Below are positions 47,886 to 57,386 of a DNA stretch of 64,000 nucleotides, one piece after another. The stretch spans positions 1 through 64,000 of the forward strand of contig JAIOQA010000371.1 of NCBI GenBank assembly GCA_021413675.1, written 5' to 3'. The first letter of the stretch is position 1; every line of letters begins with the position of its first letter. The notes under the pieces are model-generated. The model had not been told where the DNA came from. It did no database searches and saw nothing but the letters and a program-made list of their open reading frames with translations. The translations under genes and the position numbers were made by a program. This DNA is from Deltaproteobacteria bacterium. Lineage in GTDB: Bacteria > Myxococcota_A > Polyangia > Haliangiales > Haliangiaceae.

Positions 47886-48947
47886 CTACAGATGCGCGAG
47901 CGCGCCGGGTGCGACCGAGTGATCGAACGCCCGCATCAACACCTGCACCGTGTCCACCGCGCGCCACGGCGGCTTCTTGCCGCGCGCGCCGGTCGCGAAC
48001 CGGTACACGCGCCGCTCCCACGGGTACATCGGCATGCGCGCCTCGACCGCGACCTCGCGGAACCCGGCGACGCCCGCGGCGTCGATCAGCGCGGCGAGCA
48101 CGTCGGCGCGCGCGGTCGGCGCGATGTGGACCGCGAGCACGCCCGCGGTTGTCCGCGAACCGGACAGCGCGGTGCCCTTGGCGTCGGGGGCGACCGGCTC
48201 GCCGTCGAGGATCCAGCCACCGTCGTCGGTGATGTCGAGGCGTGGCGCGGGCGACCACGGCGCCGAGGCCGGGCCGGCGATCGGCCAGCGCGCCGGCGAC
48301 GCCGGGGCGATCGCCGCGGCCGCGTTGGCGCTGGTCTCGCGCTCGAGCGACTCCCAGCGATCGACCGCGCGCTGCCACGCCGGCTCGCTGCTGCATGGCG
48401 AGCACGCGCTGACCGCGTGCTTGGTGCGACGCGCGAACCGCCGCACCGCCTCGGCCTCGACCAGCTCGGCCTGGACCTCGGGCACGATCAGCATGCACGA
48501 CACCGCGAGCGGCCCGCCGCAGAGGCGCGTGACGTAGTCGGCGACGCTCTCGCCGGGCTTCGCGGGATCGCCGGGGCGGCGCGGCCCGAGCTGCGGATCG
48601 GGCGCCTCGACCGAGCCGGCCAGCGCCGTCGACCAGACGGTGGTCGCGAGCGTCGACGCGCGGGTCGCGAGCGGCAGGTTCTGCGCGGCGTCGACCGGCG
48701 GCAGCGCCAGCACCACCAGCTGCAGCTCGGCCTCGGCCGCGACGGTCTCGTCCATGCCGGTGCGCAGCGCGGCGATGTCCGCCGCGAGCTGGCCGTACGC
48801 GACCGCGGTCTGGCCCGCGGCGGTGTAGCGATCGATCGCGGCGAGCAGCGCCTTGCGGTTGTAGTCGGCGGCGCCCACCTGCCGGACCTCGATCGCGTCG
48901 TGCTTGCAGGCCGCGAGCGCGAGCACCAGCGCCAGCGCGGCGCGCAT
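47886..48947 (-). CDS. Lipoprotein with possible ExbD-like C-terminal domain
   Basis: 353 residues from ATG 48947, two bases after the stop of the FHA gene, so the pair is cotranscribed. Signal LVLALAAC. Residues about 20-110 are helical (LLAAIDRYTAAGQ). A Cys-containing middle part (RLCGGPLAVSC, VSACSPCSS) leads to about residues 225-320, with LDITDDGGWILDGEPV, LAVHIAPTARADVLAALID and VAGFREVAVEA, a weak match to the ExbD/TolR periplasmic pattern also seen in the lipoprotein at 10926. The function is unknown. Confidence 0.62.
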   Translation of the reverse strand: MRAALALVLALAACKHDAIEVRQVGAADYNRKALLAAIDRYTAAGQTAVAYGQLAADIAALRTGMDETVAAEAELQLVVLALPPVDAAQNLPLATRASTLATTVWSTALAGSVEAPDPQLGPRRPGDPAKPGESVADYVTRLCGGPLAVSCMLIVPEVQAELVEAEAVRRFARRTKHAVSACSPCSSEPAWQRAVDRWESLERETSANAAAAIAPASPARWPIAGPASAPWSPAPRLDITDDGGWILDGEPVAPDAKGTALSGSRTTAGVLAVHIAPTARADVLAALIDAAGVAGFREVAVEARMPMYPWERRVYRFATGARGKKPPWRAVDTVQVLMRAFDHSVAPGALAHL

Positions 48948-48949
48948 GA

Positions 48950-49474
48950 TCACATCGCCAGCCGCGCGAGCTTGCGCAGCGTCGGCGGATCGAGGAACAC
49001 GAACACCGCGTCGCCGAACGCGACGTGCGCGCCCGACCAAACCGCGGTCGGCACGCCCGGCGTGAGCGGCTCGCCGTTGATGCGCGTGCCGTTGCGCGAG
49101 TTCTCGTCGATCAGGAAGTACTCGCCGCTGGGCGCATCGAACACGACCGAGCCGTGGACCTTGGAGACCGAGTCGTTCTCGACGCGGACGTCACAGCGGC
49201 GGCTGCGGCCGATCGTGACCGGCGAGTCGAGGCCGGCGGCGAGCGTGTTGGGCCCGAGCAGGATGAAGGCGTTGTCGGCCAGCTCGCGGCCGTACTCCTC
49301 GACCCAGTCGAGCGGGTGCTTGAGCGTCATCGTGCGATCGATCGTGGCCTCGGGCGATGGCCGCGCCGCGGCGTCCATCTCGATCAGGATGGGCTTGTGC
49401 AGCAGGTACCCGCGCTTCAGCTCGAGCAAGAGCTCGTGGAGCGTGGTCGCCTTGGGGCGATCGTCGACGGTCAC
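48950..49474 (-). CDS. FHA-domain protein
   Basis: 174 residues from GTG 49474. Residues about 83-160 form the FHA domain with VTIGRSRRCDVRVEN, SVSKVHGSVVF and DENSRNGTRINGEPL, so the phosphothreonine-binding Arg, Ser, His and Asn positions are present. The N-terminal 80 residues are helical and unrecognised. FHA proteins read Ser/Thr kinase output; three kinases are in the window, though none in this operon. It sits between the COG0523 GTPase and two lipoproteins. Confidence 0.88.
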   Translation of the reverse strand: MTVDDRPKATTLHELLLELKRGYLLHKPILIEMDAAARPSPEATIDRTMTLKHPLDWVEEYGRELADNAFILLGPNTLAAGLDSPVTIGRSRRCDVRVENDSVSKVHGSVVFDAPSGEYFLIDENSRNGTRINGEPLTPGVPTAVWSGAHVAFGDAVFVFLDPPTLRKLARLAM

Positions 49475-49504
49475 GGCAGTTTCCCAGACTCGACCATGGA
49501 TGGC

Positions 49505-50512
49505 TCAGTGATCCCCGTGACCCTCGGCCGACGATATCACAGCGGCGTCGATGCAGGCGCGGAGCGGCCCGACCTGCACTCCCGCGCCGAGCGCCACCGC
49601 GCGGGTCGGCGCCGGGCCGTCGATCAGCTCGCTCGAGACCCGCAGCCCGACCCTGTGAAACGCGGCAAAGTGAACCGTGGCTGATCCGGTGCGACCATCG
49701 ACCACCTGTGCGATGCCCTTGATGCGGATGTAGCTGGCCGGGAGCGCCTCGAGGCCATCGAGCAGGTCCTCGAGATCGAGGACGCCTTCGATCGGCGTCC
49801 AGACGCTGGTGATGCCGTGCGCCTCGCCGATCGCGCCGTGCGCGTGCGCGGCGTGGTCGTGGTCGTGATCGTGGTCGTGTCCGTGATCGGCGTCGGTGCG
49901 CACCGGTGGATCCGCGAGCAGGTCGTCGAGCCACGCGGCGACCGCGGCGGTGTCGCCATCGATCCACGGCGCGCGCGGCTGGAGCGCCGCCGCCGCGGCC
50001 CGCGCGCGCGCCGCCTCGGGACCTGCGACCTCGGCCTTGGTGAGCACCAGCACGTCGCCGTGCACCACCTGCTCGTCGACGGCGACCGACAGCGCGCGGC
50101 TCGCCACGAAGTGGGTCGCGTCGACCAGCGTGACCACCGCCGCGAGCCGGACCGCCGCCGCCAGCGGCTGCCGCTCGAGCGCCCAGACGATCGGCAGCGG
50201 CTCGGCCACGCCGGTGGTCTCGATGACGATCGCGTCGAGCCCGCCCGCGGCCTGGTTGCTGGCGATCAGCTCGAGGATCGCGCGATCGAGATCGTCGTTG
50301 AGCACGCAGCACACGCAGCCGCCCGCGAGCTCGACCTGGCGCGTCGACTCGCCGGGCAAGAGCGCGCCGTCGATGCCGACCTCGCCCAGCTCGTTGACGA
50401 CCAGCGCGATGCGGCCGCGCGCGCCGCGCGCCTGGCGCCGCGCCATGAGCGCGTTCAAGAGCGTGGTCTTGCCACTGCCCAGGAATCCGGTGAGGACGAC
50501 GATGGGGATCAC
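49505..50512 (-). CDS. COG0523 (CobW/ZNG-type) metal-chaperone GTPase
   Basis: 335 residues from GTG 50512. Walker A VVLTGFLGSGKTT (Gly9-Thr17), the GGCVCC metal site (Cys 66, 68, 69), the guanine-specificity TKAE, and a His/Asp stretch DHGHDHDHDHDHAAHAHG before a CobW_C domain (VHFAAFHRVGL). The family hydrolyses GTP to deliver metal, zinc in ZNG1 and YeiR-type members, to target proteins. Four zinc-ribbon proteins lie directly upstream on the same strand, the nearest with four bases between. No Zur box was identified. Confidence 0.88.
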   Translation of the reverse strand: MIPIVVLTGFLGSGKTTLLNALMARRQARGARGRIALVVNELGEVGIDGALLPGESTRQVELAGGCVCCVLNDDLDRAILELIASNQAAGGLDAIVIETTGVAEPLPIVWALERQPLAAAVRLAAVVTLVDATHFVASRALSVAVDEQVVHGDVLVLTKAEVAGPEAARARAAAAALQPRAPWIDGDTAAVAAWLDDLLADPPVRTDADHGHDHDHDHDHAAHAHGAIGEAHGITSVWTPIEGVLDLEDLLDGLEALPASYIRIKGIAQVVDGRTGSATVHFAAFHRVGLRVSSELIDGPAPTRAVALGAGVQVGPLRACIDAAVISSAEGHGDH

Positions 50513-50516
50513 GGCA

Positions 50517-51065
50517 TCACCGGAAGAGGAACCCGAGCACCGCGTCGAGGATGCTGACCCGGCGCTGGGTCGCGAGGTCGGCAGGATCTGCCACCCACGG
50601 CACATGCGCGCTGGCGCGGCGATCGGCGTCGGCCTTCTCGGCGGCGAGGCGCTTGGCGTCCGCCGAGGCCGCGCGCTCCATGCCGCCGTTCGCGGCGAAC
50701 GCGGCGATCGCGTGCAGCTCGGCGTCGTCGAACCAGATGCCGTGCAGCTTGCAGACATCGATCACCACGCGCGCGCCGGTCGCGAACAGGCGGCGGTTCA
50801 TGACGATGCGGCAGCGCGGGCACTTCACGTACATCGGCCCGCCCGGATGCGCGACCGGCGTGCCCGGCGGGAACTCGTCGAGCACCAGCCCGCCCAGATC
50901 GAGCGCATCGAGGAAGCGCGGCATGAGGTCGCCGGGCACGAACACGCCGCTGCACCGGCTGCATTCGTCGATGCGCGCGTCCGCGACCGCGCGCGTCGAC
51001 AGCTCGACATCGCCGCAGCGGGGACAGGGCGCGGTCAGCGCCGGCCTTGCGCGGTACGGATCCAC
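50517..51065 (-). CDS. zf-TFIIB zinc-ribbon protein, paralogue 1
   Basis: 182 residues from GTG 51065. Two zinc-ribbon units: CPRCGDVE with CSRCSGVFVPGDL, then CPRCRIVMNRR with DVCKLHGIWFDDAEL. In the second unit the last ligand is His (CxxH), a feature shared with its paralogues. A C-terminal Ala/Lys-rich helix (DAKRLAAEKADADRRA) ends in ILDAVLGFLF. The stop lies four bases from the COG0523 GTPase start. zf-TFIIB proteins have no settled function in bacteria. Confidence 0.82.
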   Translation of the reverse strand: MDPYRARPALTAPCPRCGDVELSTRAVADARIDECSRCSGVFVPGDLMPRFLDALDLGGLVLDEFPPGTPVAHPGGPMYVKCPRCRIVMNRRLFATGARVVIDVCKLHGIWFDDAELHAIAAFAANGGMERAASADAKRLAAEKADADRRASAHVPWVADPADLATQRRVSILDAVLGFLFR

Positions 51066-51157
51066 GCGCGGAGGATAGCGCGCCCGAGGCAGCGCGCCGA
51101 GGGCTGGCGGGCATCGGCTGCGTCGGCGATCACAGGAGCGTGCAGCTCGAGCCGGTG

Positions 51158-51655
51158 CTAGAGAAACTTCCAGAAACTGAACACCTCGACCAGGTTCTCG
51201 ATGGCGCCCAGCACGCGGTTGGGGGAGCCGCCCGACGCAGGGGTTGCGCGGGCCTGCGCCGGCGGCTCGGCCCCCGAGGCCACGAACGAAGCTGCCTCGC
51301 GCAGCTCACCGCCATCGAACCAGATGCCATGCGTCGCGCATTCATCGACGAGGAGCGCGATGCCCTGCGCGAACGGGCGCTCCTCCATCGGCTTGCGGCA
51401 GGTCGGGCACGCGAGCCGGCGCTGCGCGAGCCAGGCCCGGAGCGGCACCCGCGGCTCGTCGAGGCTGCGGGCGGCCACCGGATCGCGCGCGTCGGCGAAC
51501 CGCGTCAGCACCTGCGTGGGTACGAACACGCCAAGGCACGCCGCGCAGGCCAGCACCTCGGCGTCAGCCAGCGGCGTCGGGTCGAGCCGCTCGTGCGCGC
51601 AGCACGGGCAGCGCGGGACGTCGATCTCCTCCGGGACGTCACGGTACGCGGTCAT
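51158..51655 (-). CDS. zf-TFIIB zinc-ribbon protein, paralogue 2
   Basis: 165 residues from ATG 51655. First ribbon CPCCAHERLDP with CAACLGVFVP; second ribbon CPTCRKPMEE with DECATHGIWFDGGEL (again His as last ligand). The common segment REAASFVASG follows. The N-terminal MTAYRDVPEEIDVPRCPCC is nearly shared with paralogue 3, so these arose by tandem duplication. C-terminus is short and hydrophobic (VEVFSFWKFL). Confidence 0.82.
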   Translation of the reverse strand: MTAYRDVPEEIDVPRCPCCAHERLDPTPLADAEVLACAACLGVFVPTQVLTRFADARDPVAARSLDEPRVPLRAWLAQRRLACPTCRKPMEERPFAQGIALLVDECATHGIWFDGGELREAASFVASGAEPPAQARATPASGGSPNRVLGAIENLVEVFSFWKFL

Positions 51656-51695
51656 GGCGCCATCCTATCGTGTCGAGCTTGGGCCGACCGGGGGC

Positions 51696-52187
51696 TCAGC
51701 GGCGGAGCGCCGCCGAGATGATCCGGAGCAGGATACTGCCCGCGAGGATCCACCGCGGCGGCTTCGTCGCCTCGGGTCGCGCGAGCTCGACGCGCGGGAA
51801 GCCGCCCGAGGCCACGAACGACGCGACCTCGCGTAGCTCGCCGCGATCGAACCACACGCCGTGCGCCGCACATTCGTCGACGAGCACCGCGCAGCGAGGT
51901 TCGAACGGGCGCTCGGCCATCGGCCCGCGACAGCTCGGACACGCCATCCGCCGCTTCGGTGACTGGCGCGGTACCGGGACGCGCGGCGCATCGAGCAGCG
52001 CGATCGCCATCGGGTCGCGCGCATCGGAGATCCTCGACATCAGCGGCTGCGGCACGAACGCCCCATCGCACGCCGCGCAGGCCAGCACCTCGGCATCGGC
52101 TACCGCCATCGGGTTCAACCGCTCGTGCGCGCAGCACGGGCAGCGCGGAACGTCGCCTGGCTCCGGCGCAGCGCGATACGCGGTCAC
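51696..52187 (-). CDS. zf-TFIIB zinc-ribbon protein, paralogue 3
   Basis: 163 residues from GTG 52187, overlapping the stop of paralogue 4 by four bases (GTGA). Ribbons: CPCCAHERLNP with CAACDGAFVP, and CPSCRGPMAE with DECAAHGVWFDRGEL, followed by REVASFVASGGF. The tail WILAGSILLRIISAALRR could be a membrane-associated helix. It is most similar to paralogues 2 and 4. Confidence 0.82.
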   Translation of the reverse strand: MTAYRAAPEPGDVPRCPCCAHERLNPMAVADAEVLACAACDGAFVPQPLMSRISDARDPMAIALLDAPRVPVPRQSPKRRMACPSCRGPMAERPFEPRCAVLVDECAAHGVWFDRGELREVASFVASGGFPRVELARPEATKPPRWILAGSILLRIISAALRR

Positions 52188-52909
52188 AGCGGTACGATCC
52201 TCAGGAATCGCAGCGCGCGGACCACCCGCCCGCGCACCGGGTGCGCGCGCTCGTAGATCGCGAGCTGCTCGGTTCGTGCCCGGCGCAGCTCCGCCTGTCG
52301 GGCGGCGTCCTCGCGCTGCGCCGCCTCGCGGACGATGCGCCAGGCGTCGTACGCCGCCCCCAGGCGTACCAGGTAGCGATTCAGCGGACGGTCGAATAGC
52401 CCGGGTGCCCACCGCGACTCCTGCGGCGGCGGTGGCCGGTAGGGCGGCGACTTCTGGCCCGCCTGCGCGCGAGCGCGCGCGGCTGCGGCCGCGAGCTCGC
52501 CTCGCAGGAAGCCGCCCGAGGCCACGAACGACGCGACCTCGCGCAGCTCGCCCCGATCGAACCAGACGCCGTGCGCCGTGCACTCGTCGATCAGCACGGC
52601 GGCGCCCGGCGCGACAGGTCGCTCGCCCATCGTTGCCCGGCAGCGCGGGCACGCGAGCCGGCGGTGCGTGTCGCCCGAGACCCGCGCGCGCGGCTCGTCG
52701 AGCAGCGCGATCGCGATCGGATCGCGCGCATCGGTCACCCGCGCCATCAGCGGCACCGGCACGAACACGCCGCCGCACGCCGCGCAGCTCGGCAGCTCGG
52801 CGTCGGCGATCGCGACCGGCTCGAGGCGCTCGTGCGCACAGATCGGGCACAGCTGCGCCGCGTCTGGCTCGCGCACCTCCCGATACGGCCCGCCATCCAC
52901 CGCGCTCAT
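52184..52909 (-). CDS. zf-TFIIB zinc-ribbon protein, paralogue 4, extended
   Basis: 241 residues from ATG 52909. Ribbons: CPICAHERLEP with CAACGGVFVP, and CPRCRATMGE with DECTAHGVWFDRGEL, then REVASFVASGGF. Unlike its paralogues it has about 90 further residues, Ala/Arg/Gln-rich with a helical REAAQREDAARQAELRRART. It is the first gene of the minus-strand run and lies 120 bases from the divergent PEGA kinase gene, so the promoter for the cluster must be in that gap. Confidence 0.82.
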   Translation of the reverse strand: MSAVDGGPYREVREPDAAQLCPICAHERLEPVAIADAELPSCAACGGVFVPVPLMARVTDARDPIAIALLDEPRARVSGDTHRRLACPRCRATMGERPVAPGAAVLIDECTAHGVWFDRGELREVASFVASGGFLRGELAAAAARARAQAGQKSPPYRPPPPQESRWAPGLFDRPLNRYLVRLGAAYDAWRIVREAAQREDAARQAELRRARTEQLAIYERAHPVRGRVVRALRFLRIVPL

Positions 52910-53029
52910 GAACCTAGGATGATCACGTTTGCCCGCTCGGCTCGTTTCGGGACCTGGCAATCTCACGCCGACGCGTCGCGTCGCTTGCGCCTGGAGTCGT
53001 AACGGACGCCACGCTACACTCCCTCGACC

Positions 53030-54844
<1,815 letters not shown>

Positions 54845-54868
54845 GCCGAGCTCCGCGAGCCGCCGGGG

Positions 54869-56269
54869 CTACGTCGGCGGCCGCTCGACGACGACGACCT
54901 GGCGCTTGCCGGCCTTGGTCGGCGGGATGTCGTCGACCGCCTGGATCGTCACCTTCACGCCGGGCAGGTACTTCGCGCAGAACGAGTCCTTGTGCGCGGT
55001 CAGCGCCGGCGGGATCGGGCCGGGCTCCATGAGCACGACCCGCAGCGTGATGCTGCCGTCGAGGTGCTGCACCGCCTGGAACTGCCGCGCGAAGGGCGCG
55101 AGCGGCACGAACAGGATGTTGAACACCAGGCCGCTGACCGGGTTGCCGTTGCCGTCGCGCATCGTCTCGGTGACGCGGCCCTCGATCGGCCCGATGCGCG
55201 GATGCCAGCGCCCGCAGCTGCAGCGCGCCGGCTCCCGCTGGGTCGCGAGATCGCCCAGCAGGTAGCGGATGAACGGGTTGGCGAGGTTGTGCAGATCGGT
55301 GACCGCGACCTCGCCGACCTCGCCGGGCCGCGCGATGCGCACCGCGCCACCGGGCTCGCGCACGACCAGCTCGACGATCAGGTTCTCGACCGAGGTGTGC
55401 AGGCCGTCGTGGGCCGCGCACTCGCTGCCGATCAGCATCACCTCGCGGCAGCCGTAGGTCTCGAAGATCTCCGGTCCGAACGCCGCGCTCATCGCCTCGC
55501 GATCGTGCGGCCACAGCCGCTCCGCGCCGACGATCACCGGGATCGTGCCCCAGTCGCGCGCGCCCATGCGCGTGACGTAACGCGCGAGCGCGGCGCCGGC
55601 CTGCGCGTACGTGAGGATCACCTCGGGGCGGAAGTCGCGGATCGCGGTCACCACGCCGGCGAGCGCGTCGTCGCCGCGTGGCGTGCAGTCGACGTAGAGC
55701 TCGCGCTTGGCGAAGTGATCGAAGTCGGCCTTCCACTTGTGGAGCACGGACTTCGGCGCGACCGCGCCCATGCCCCAGTAGTGCAGGCTGCGCACGCCCA
55801 TCTGGTAGCCAGCCCAGCGATAGCCGCGGTTCTTGATCGCGACGCGCCAGTTCTGCGACTCGTCGTTGTAGGCCAGCTCCATCGGCTGACCGGTCGAGCC
55901 ACCGGTCGCCTTCTTGACGGTCGCGAACGGCGGCGCGTCGGAGGTGCGCTCCTGCGCGGTCGCGCGCGCGACCTCGCGATCGAGCATCGGCAGCTTGGCG
56001 ATGTCGGCGGCCGAGCGGATGTCCTCGGGTCCGATGCCCGCGGCGTCCATGACGCGCTTGTAGTACGGCGTGTGGGTGTAGGCGTGGCGCACCAGCCGGC
56101 GCAGCAGCCCGGCCTGGATCGCCTCGAGCTGCTCGGGGCTCTGCCACTCGGTCTCGGCCAGGTAGCGGTCGAGCTCGAGGGGTCGACCGCGCAGCCGCTC
56201 CCAGGCCGGGAACATCACGTCGCGCAGGAGCCGCCCGTAGCGATCCATCGGCAAGACTCGTTCTATCAT
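54869..56269 (-). CDS. CapK/PaaK-like adenylate-forming ligase
   Basis: 466 residues from ATG 56269; ATG 56248 (MDRYGRLL) is a possible alternative. Features of the phenylacetate-CoA ligase-like family of polysaccharide clusters: HAYTHTPYYKRVMDAAG, KATGGSTGQPMELAYND (the P-loop-like STG motif), VGAERLWPHDREA, YGCREVMLIGSECAAH and TDLHNLANPFIRYLLGD. The acid substrate is unknown. It diverges from the deacetylase-like gene with only ten bases between start codons, suggesting shared control of a small surface-polysaccharide or lipid modification pair. Confidence 0.82.
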   Translation of the reverse strand: MIERVLPMDRYGRLLRDVMFPAWERLRGRPLELDRYLAETEWQSPEQLEAIQAGLLRRLVRHAYTHTPYYKRVMDAAGIGPEDIRSAADIAKLPMLDREVARATAQERTSDAPPFATVKKATGGSTGQPMELAYNDESQNWRVAIKNRGYRWAGYQMGVRSLHYWGMGAVAPKSVLHKWKADFDHFAKRELYVDCTPRGDDALAGVVTAIRDFRPEVILTYAQAGAALARYVTRMGARDWGTIPVIVGAERLWPHDREAMSAAFGPEIFETYGCREVMLIGSECAAHDGLHTSVENLIVELVVREPGGAVRIARPGEVGEVAVTDLHNLANPFIRYLLGDLATQREPARCSCGRWHPRIGPIEGRVTETMRDGNGNPVSGLVFNILFVPLAPFARQFQAVQHLDGSITLRVVLMEPGPIPPALTAHKDSFCAKYLPGVKVTIQAVDDIPPTKAGKRQVVVVERPPT

Positions 56270-56279
56270 CGGGGTCCTC

Positions 56280-57365
56280 GTGCTGTCCCGCCTCAAGCAG
56301 AAGAACCTCCACACCTGGCTGCGCGGCTGGGGTCGACACCTGATCCGTCAGGCCCGGGCCCCGCGCGTGTCGGGCACGCGTCACCTCCTGTTCGCGTTCT
56401 GCGATCACTACGAGCCGCTGTGGGGCAAGGCCACGCCCGAGGTCGGGCGCGCGCGCGTGAAGGCCTGGGTCGAGGACTACCCGAAGATGGCCGCGCCGTT
56501 CCGCGACGCCAACGGCCGGCCGCCGCGCCACTCGTTCTTCTTCCCGGGCGAGGAGTACCGGCCCGAGTTCCTCGACGGACTCGCGACGCTCGCCCGCGGG
56601 GGCTTCGGCGAGGTCGAGGTCCACCTCCACCACGACAACGACACCGCCGCGACGCTCCGGCCGCAGCTGGTGCAGACGCTCACCGATCTCGCGCGCCACG
56701 GCCACATCTCGCGCGGCCCCGACGGCCGCTACCAGTGGGCGTTCATCCACGGCAACTGGAGCCTCGCCAACAGCCGGCCCGACGGTCGCTGGTGCGGCGT
56801 CGACGACGAGCTGCCGCTGCTGTTCGAGCTCGGCTGCTACGCCGACTTCACGTTCCCGTCGGCGCCCGACGGCTGCCAGTCGGATCAGGTCGACCTCATC
56901 TACTGGCCGACCGGCGATCTCACGAAGCGCAAGAGCTTCGCCCACGGCGAGCGCGCCCGCGTCGGCGAGATGAAGGACGATCGCCTGCTGATGATCACCG
57001 GCCCGCTGGCGCTGGTCCGCGAGCGCCGGCGCGTGCGGCTCGAGAACGGCGCGCTCACCGGCGAGGATCCGCCGACGCGCGCGCGCGTGAAGTCGTGGGC
57101 CGCGCAGAACATCCACGTCGAGGGCCGCCCCGAGTGGGTGTTCGTGAAGGTCCACACCCACGGCTCGATCGAGTCGACCGCGGCGTCCTTGCTCGGCGAC
57201 GGCTCGCGCGTGATGCACGAGGCCCTGCGCGAGCTGCCGTACAAGCTGCACTACGTGACCGCGCGCGAGATGTACAACGTCGCCGCGGCGGCGATGGCCG
57301 GCAAGAGCGGCGAGCCCTCGGACTACTTCGACTTCGCGATCGCGCCGCCGCCGGTGGTGCGCTAG
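56280..57365 (+). CDS. Polysaccharide-deacetylase-like protein
   Basis: 361 residues from GTG 56280. The pattern LLFAFCDHYEPLWG, FFPGEEYRPEFLDGLATLA, VEVHLHHDND and QWAFIHGNWSLANSRPDG fits the metal-binding TIM-barrel-like proteins annotated next to CapK-type ligases in exopolysaccharide clusters; CDHYEP and HLHHDND supply candidate metal ligands (Asp and His). No signal peptide is seen. The NodB motifs are not canonical, so deacetylase activity is an inference from family context. Confidence 0.65.
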   Translation: MLSRLKQKNLHTWLRGWGRHLIRQARAPRVSGTRHLLFAFCDHYEPLWGKATPEVGRARVKAWVEDYPKMAAPFRDANGRPPRHSFFFPGEEYRPEFLDGLATLARGGFGEVEVHLHHDNDTAATLRPQLVQTLTDLARHGHISRGPDGRYQWAFIHGNWSLANSRPDGRWCGVDDELPLLFELGCYADFTFPSAPDGCQSDQVDLIYWPTGDLTKRKSFAHGERARVGEMKDDRLLMITGPLALVRERRRVRLENGALTGEDPPTRARVKSWAAQNIHVEGRPEWVFVKVHTHGSIESTAASLLGDGSRVMHEALRELPYKLHYVTAREMYNVAAAAMAGKSGEPSDYFDFAIAPPPVVR

Positions 57366-57386
57366 CTCGCACCATCCCGCGGCAGG

